From JBDSEG01 sp039920165 (GTDB lineage: Bacteria > Pseudomonadota > Gammaproteobacteria > Burkholderiales > Burkholderiaceae_C): a stretch of 14,280 nt of DNA. The stretch spans positions 1 through 14,280 of the forward strand of contig JBDSEG010000251.1 in NCBI GenBank assembly GCA_039920165.1, read 5' to 3'. The translations under genes were made by a program, and so were the position numbers. Shown piece by piece: positions 13,423-14,280 of the stretch; the first letter of the stretch is position 1; each line of letters opens with the position of its first letter. The notes below the pieces were generated by a model that worked only from the letters and a program-made list of their open reading frames with translations, had not been told where the DNA came from and made no database searches.

Positions 13423-14280
13423 ATGAAGCTTCAGCGCATCGTGGTCGGCCTCTCCGGCGGGGTCGACTCGGCGGTCGCGGCGCACCTGCTCAGGCAGCAA
13501 GGGCACGAAGTCGTCGCCATCTTCATGAAAAACTGGGAGGATGACGACCGGCCCGCCGGCGGCCCGGGCGACGACGCCGCCGGCTACTGCACCTCGAACG
13601 AAGATTTCGTCGACGCTGCCGCGGTCGCCGACGTGCTCGGGATCGAACTCGAGCATGTCAATTTCGCGGCCGATTACAAGGACCGCGTATTCGCCGAATT
13701 CCTGCGCGAATACGCGGCCGGTCGAACGCCGAACCCGGACGTGCTGTGCAATGCCGAGATCAAGTTCAAGGCCTTCCTCGACCATGCGCTTCGGCTCGGC
13801 GCCGATGCCATCGCGACCGGGCATTACGCCCGAGTTCGCTGCGTCGCGGCGTCCTGGGCGATGCGCGAGGGGCGGGACGGCGAGTCGGCCGCAGGGGCGG
13901 CGGAGGACGCCCGCGTACGCGAGCAGCCTGCCAGCGTCGAGTTGCTGAAGGGCCTGGACCCGGCGAAGGACCAGAGCTATTTCCTGCATCGACTGACCCA
14001 GGCGCAACTCGCGAAGACGCTGTTCCCGGTCGGCGAACTGCGCAAGACCGAGGTGCGCCGCATCGCGACCGAGATCGGCTTGCCGAATGCAAGGAAGAAG
14101 GACTCGACCGGCATCTGCTTCATCGGCGAACGGCCGTTTCGCGAATTCCTCGAACGCTATCTCGCCAATACGCCCGGGCCGGTGAAGGACGACCGCGGCC
14201 GCGTCGTCGGCGAGCACGTCGGCCTGAGCTTCTACACGCTCGGGCAGCGCAAGGGCATCGGCATCGGCGGCCTGAAGACG
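13423..14280 (+). CDS. mnmA: tRNA 2-thiouridine(34) synthase MnmA (3' end beyond window)
   Basis: The first 286 residues of the thiouridylase that adds sulfur at U34 of tRNA-Lys, -Glu and -Gln. Visible: the PP-loop ATP motif VGLSGGVDSAVAA (residues 8-20), FMKNWEDDD (34-42), TPNPDVLCNAEIKFKAF (102-118) with catalytic Cys109, ATGHYARV (131-138), DPAKDQSYFLHRL (179-191), KKDSTGICFIGER (225-237) with persulfide Cys232, and LGQRKGIGIGG near the window edge. Two insertions relative to E. coli stand out: about 9 residues at 43-54 (RPAGGPGDDAAG) and about 25 residues in the linker at 140-173. The ATG at 13423 is where homology begins; no Shine-Dalgarno is visible. It is divergent from the FMN riboswitch and ribB across a compact promoter region. 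The frame is open to the window end without a stop. Confidence 0.96.
   Translation, partial: MKLQRIVVGLSGGVDSAVAAHLLRQQGHEVVAIFMKNWEDDDRPAGGPGDDAAGYCTSNEDFVDAAAVADVLGIELEHVNFAADYKDRVFAEFLREYAAGRTPNPDVLCNAEIKFKAFLDHALRLGADAIATGHYARVRCVAASWAMREGRDGESAAGAAEDARVREQPASVELLKGLDPAKDQSYFLHRLTQAQLAKTLFPVGELRKTEVRRIATEIGLPNARKKDSTGICFIGERPFREFLERYLANTPGPVKDDRGRVVGEHVGLSFYTLGQRKGIGIGGLKT

Noticed and set aside
12991..14217. A 408-codon minus-strand open frame across mnmA, the riboswitch and the ribB start
   Set aside because: It runs antisense to mnmA and through the RFN element in a frame without homology.
1..14280. CRISPR array, insertion sequence, phage gene, tRNA or rRNA
   Set aside because: No spaced direct repeats, transposase or integrase motifs, cloverleaf or rRNA sequence was seen on reading either strand.

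Overview
This 14.3 kb window is dense, GC-rich chromosomal DNA. It reads as a betaproteobacterium, most likely of the order Burkholderiales. The evidence is the split three-gene proton-translocating transhydrogenase, a Bug/TctC-type tripartite tricarboxylate transporter receptor, a NudJ-like NUDIX protein, MnmA, and an FMN riboswitch in front of a stand-alone ribB. This placement rests on gene content and protein character; no database was searched. I see no mobile element, CRISPR array, tRNA or rRNA.

Layout. (1) 1-1041, plus strand: the 3' end of an RlmL-type 23S rRNA guanine-N2 methyltransferase, then a hemerythrin-domain protein. (2) 5273-1054, minus strand: fadD (long-chain acyl-CoA ligase), a small conserved-looking membrane protein, rsmE (16S rRNA m3U methyltransferase) and an MFS transporter. 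They are packed with 4-nt stop/start overlaps and one 46-nt gap. (3) 8303-5362, minus strand: pntAA-pntAB-pntB, the membrane transhydrogenase that makes NADPH from NADH using the proton gradient. (4) 8383-8862, plus strand: a NudJ-like NUDIX hydrolase. (5) 13363-8870, minus strand: an FMN riboswitch, ribB, a Bug/TctC substrate-binding protein, tcuA (FAD-dependent tricarballylate dehydrogenase family) and tcuB (Fe-S/membrane electron-transfer partner). (6) From 13423, plus strand: mnmA (tRNA 2-thiouridine synthase), cut by the window edge.

How the parts fit. Block 5 is the most interesting. A periplasmic carboxylate receptor, an FAD dehydrogenase and its membrane electron-transfer partner form a plausible tricarboxylate catabolic unit. 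It is joined without a visible terminator to an FMN-riboswitch-controlled flavin biosynthesis gene. The block lies exactly between nudJ and mnmA, which are neighbours in E. coli, so it looks like an insertion into an ancestral pair. nudJ and mnmA both lack a visible Shine-Dalgarno and share the start context TNCCCGATGAA just downstream of a -10-like hexamer, which suggests leaderless or very short-leader transcripts. Four of the tight gene junctions use a non-ATG start overlapping the upstream TGA stop (GTGA or TTGA), pointing to pervasive translational coupling. No single feature is clearly an undescribed system; the riboswitch-ribB-tcu arrangement is the best candidate for follow-up.
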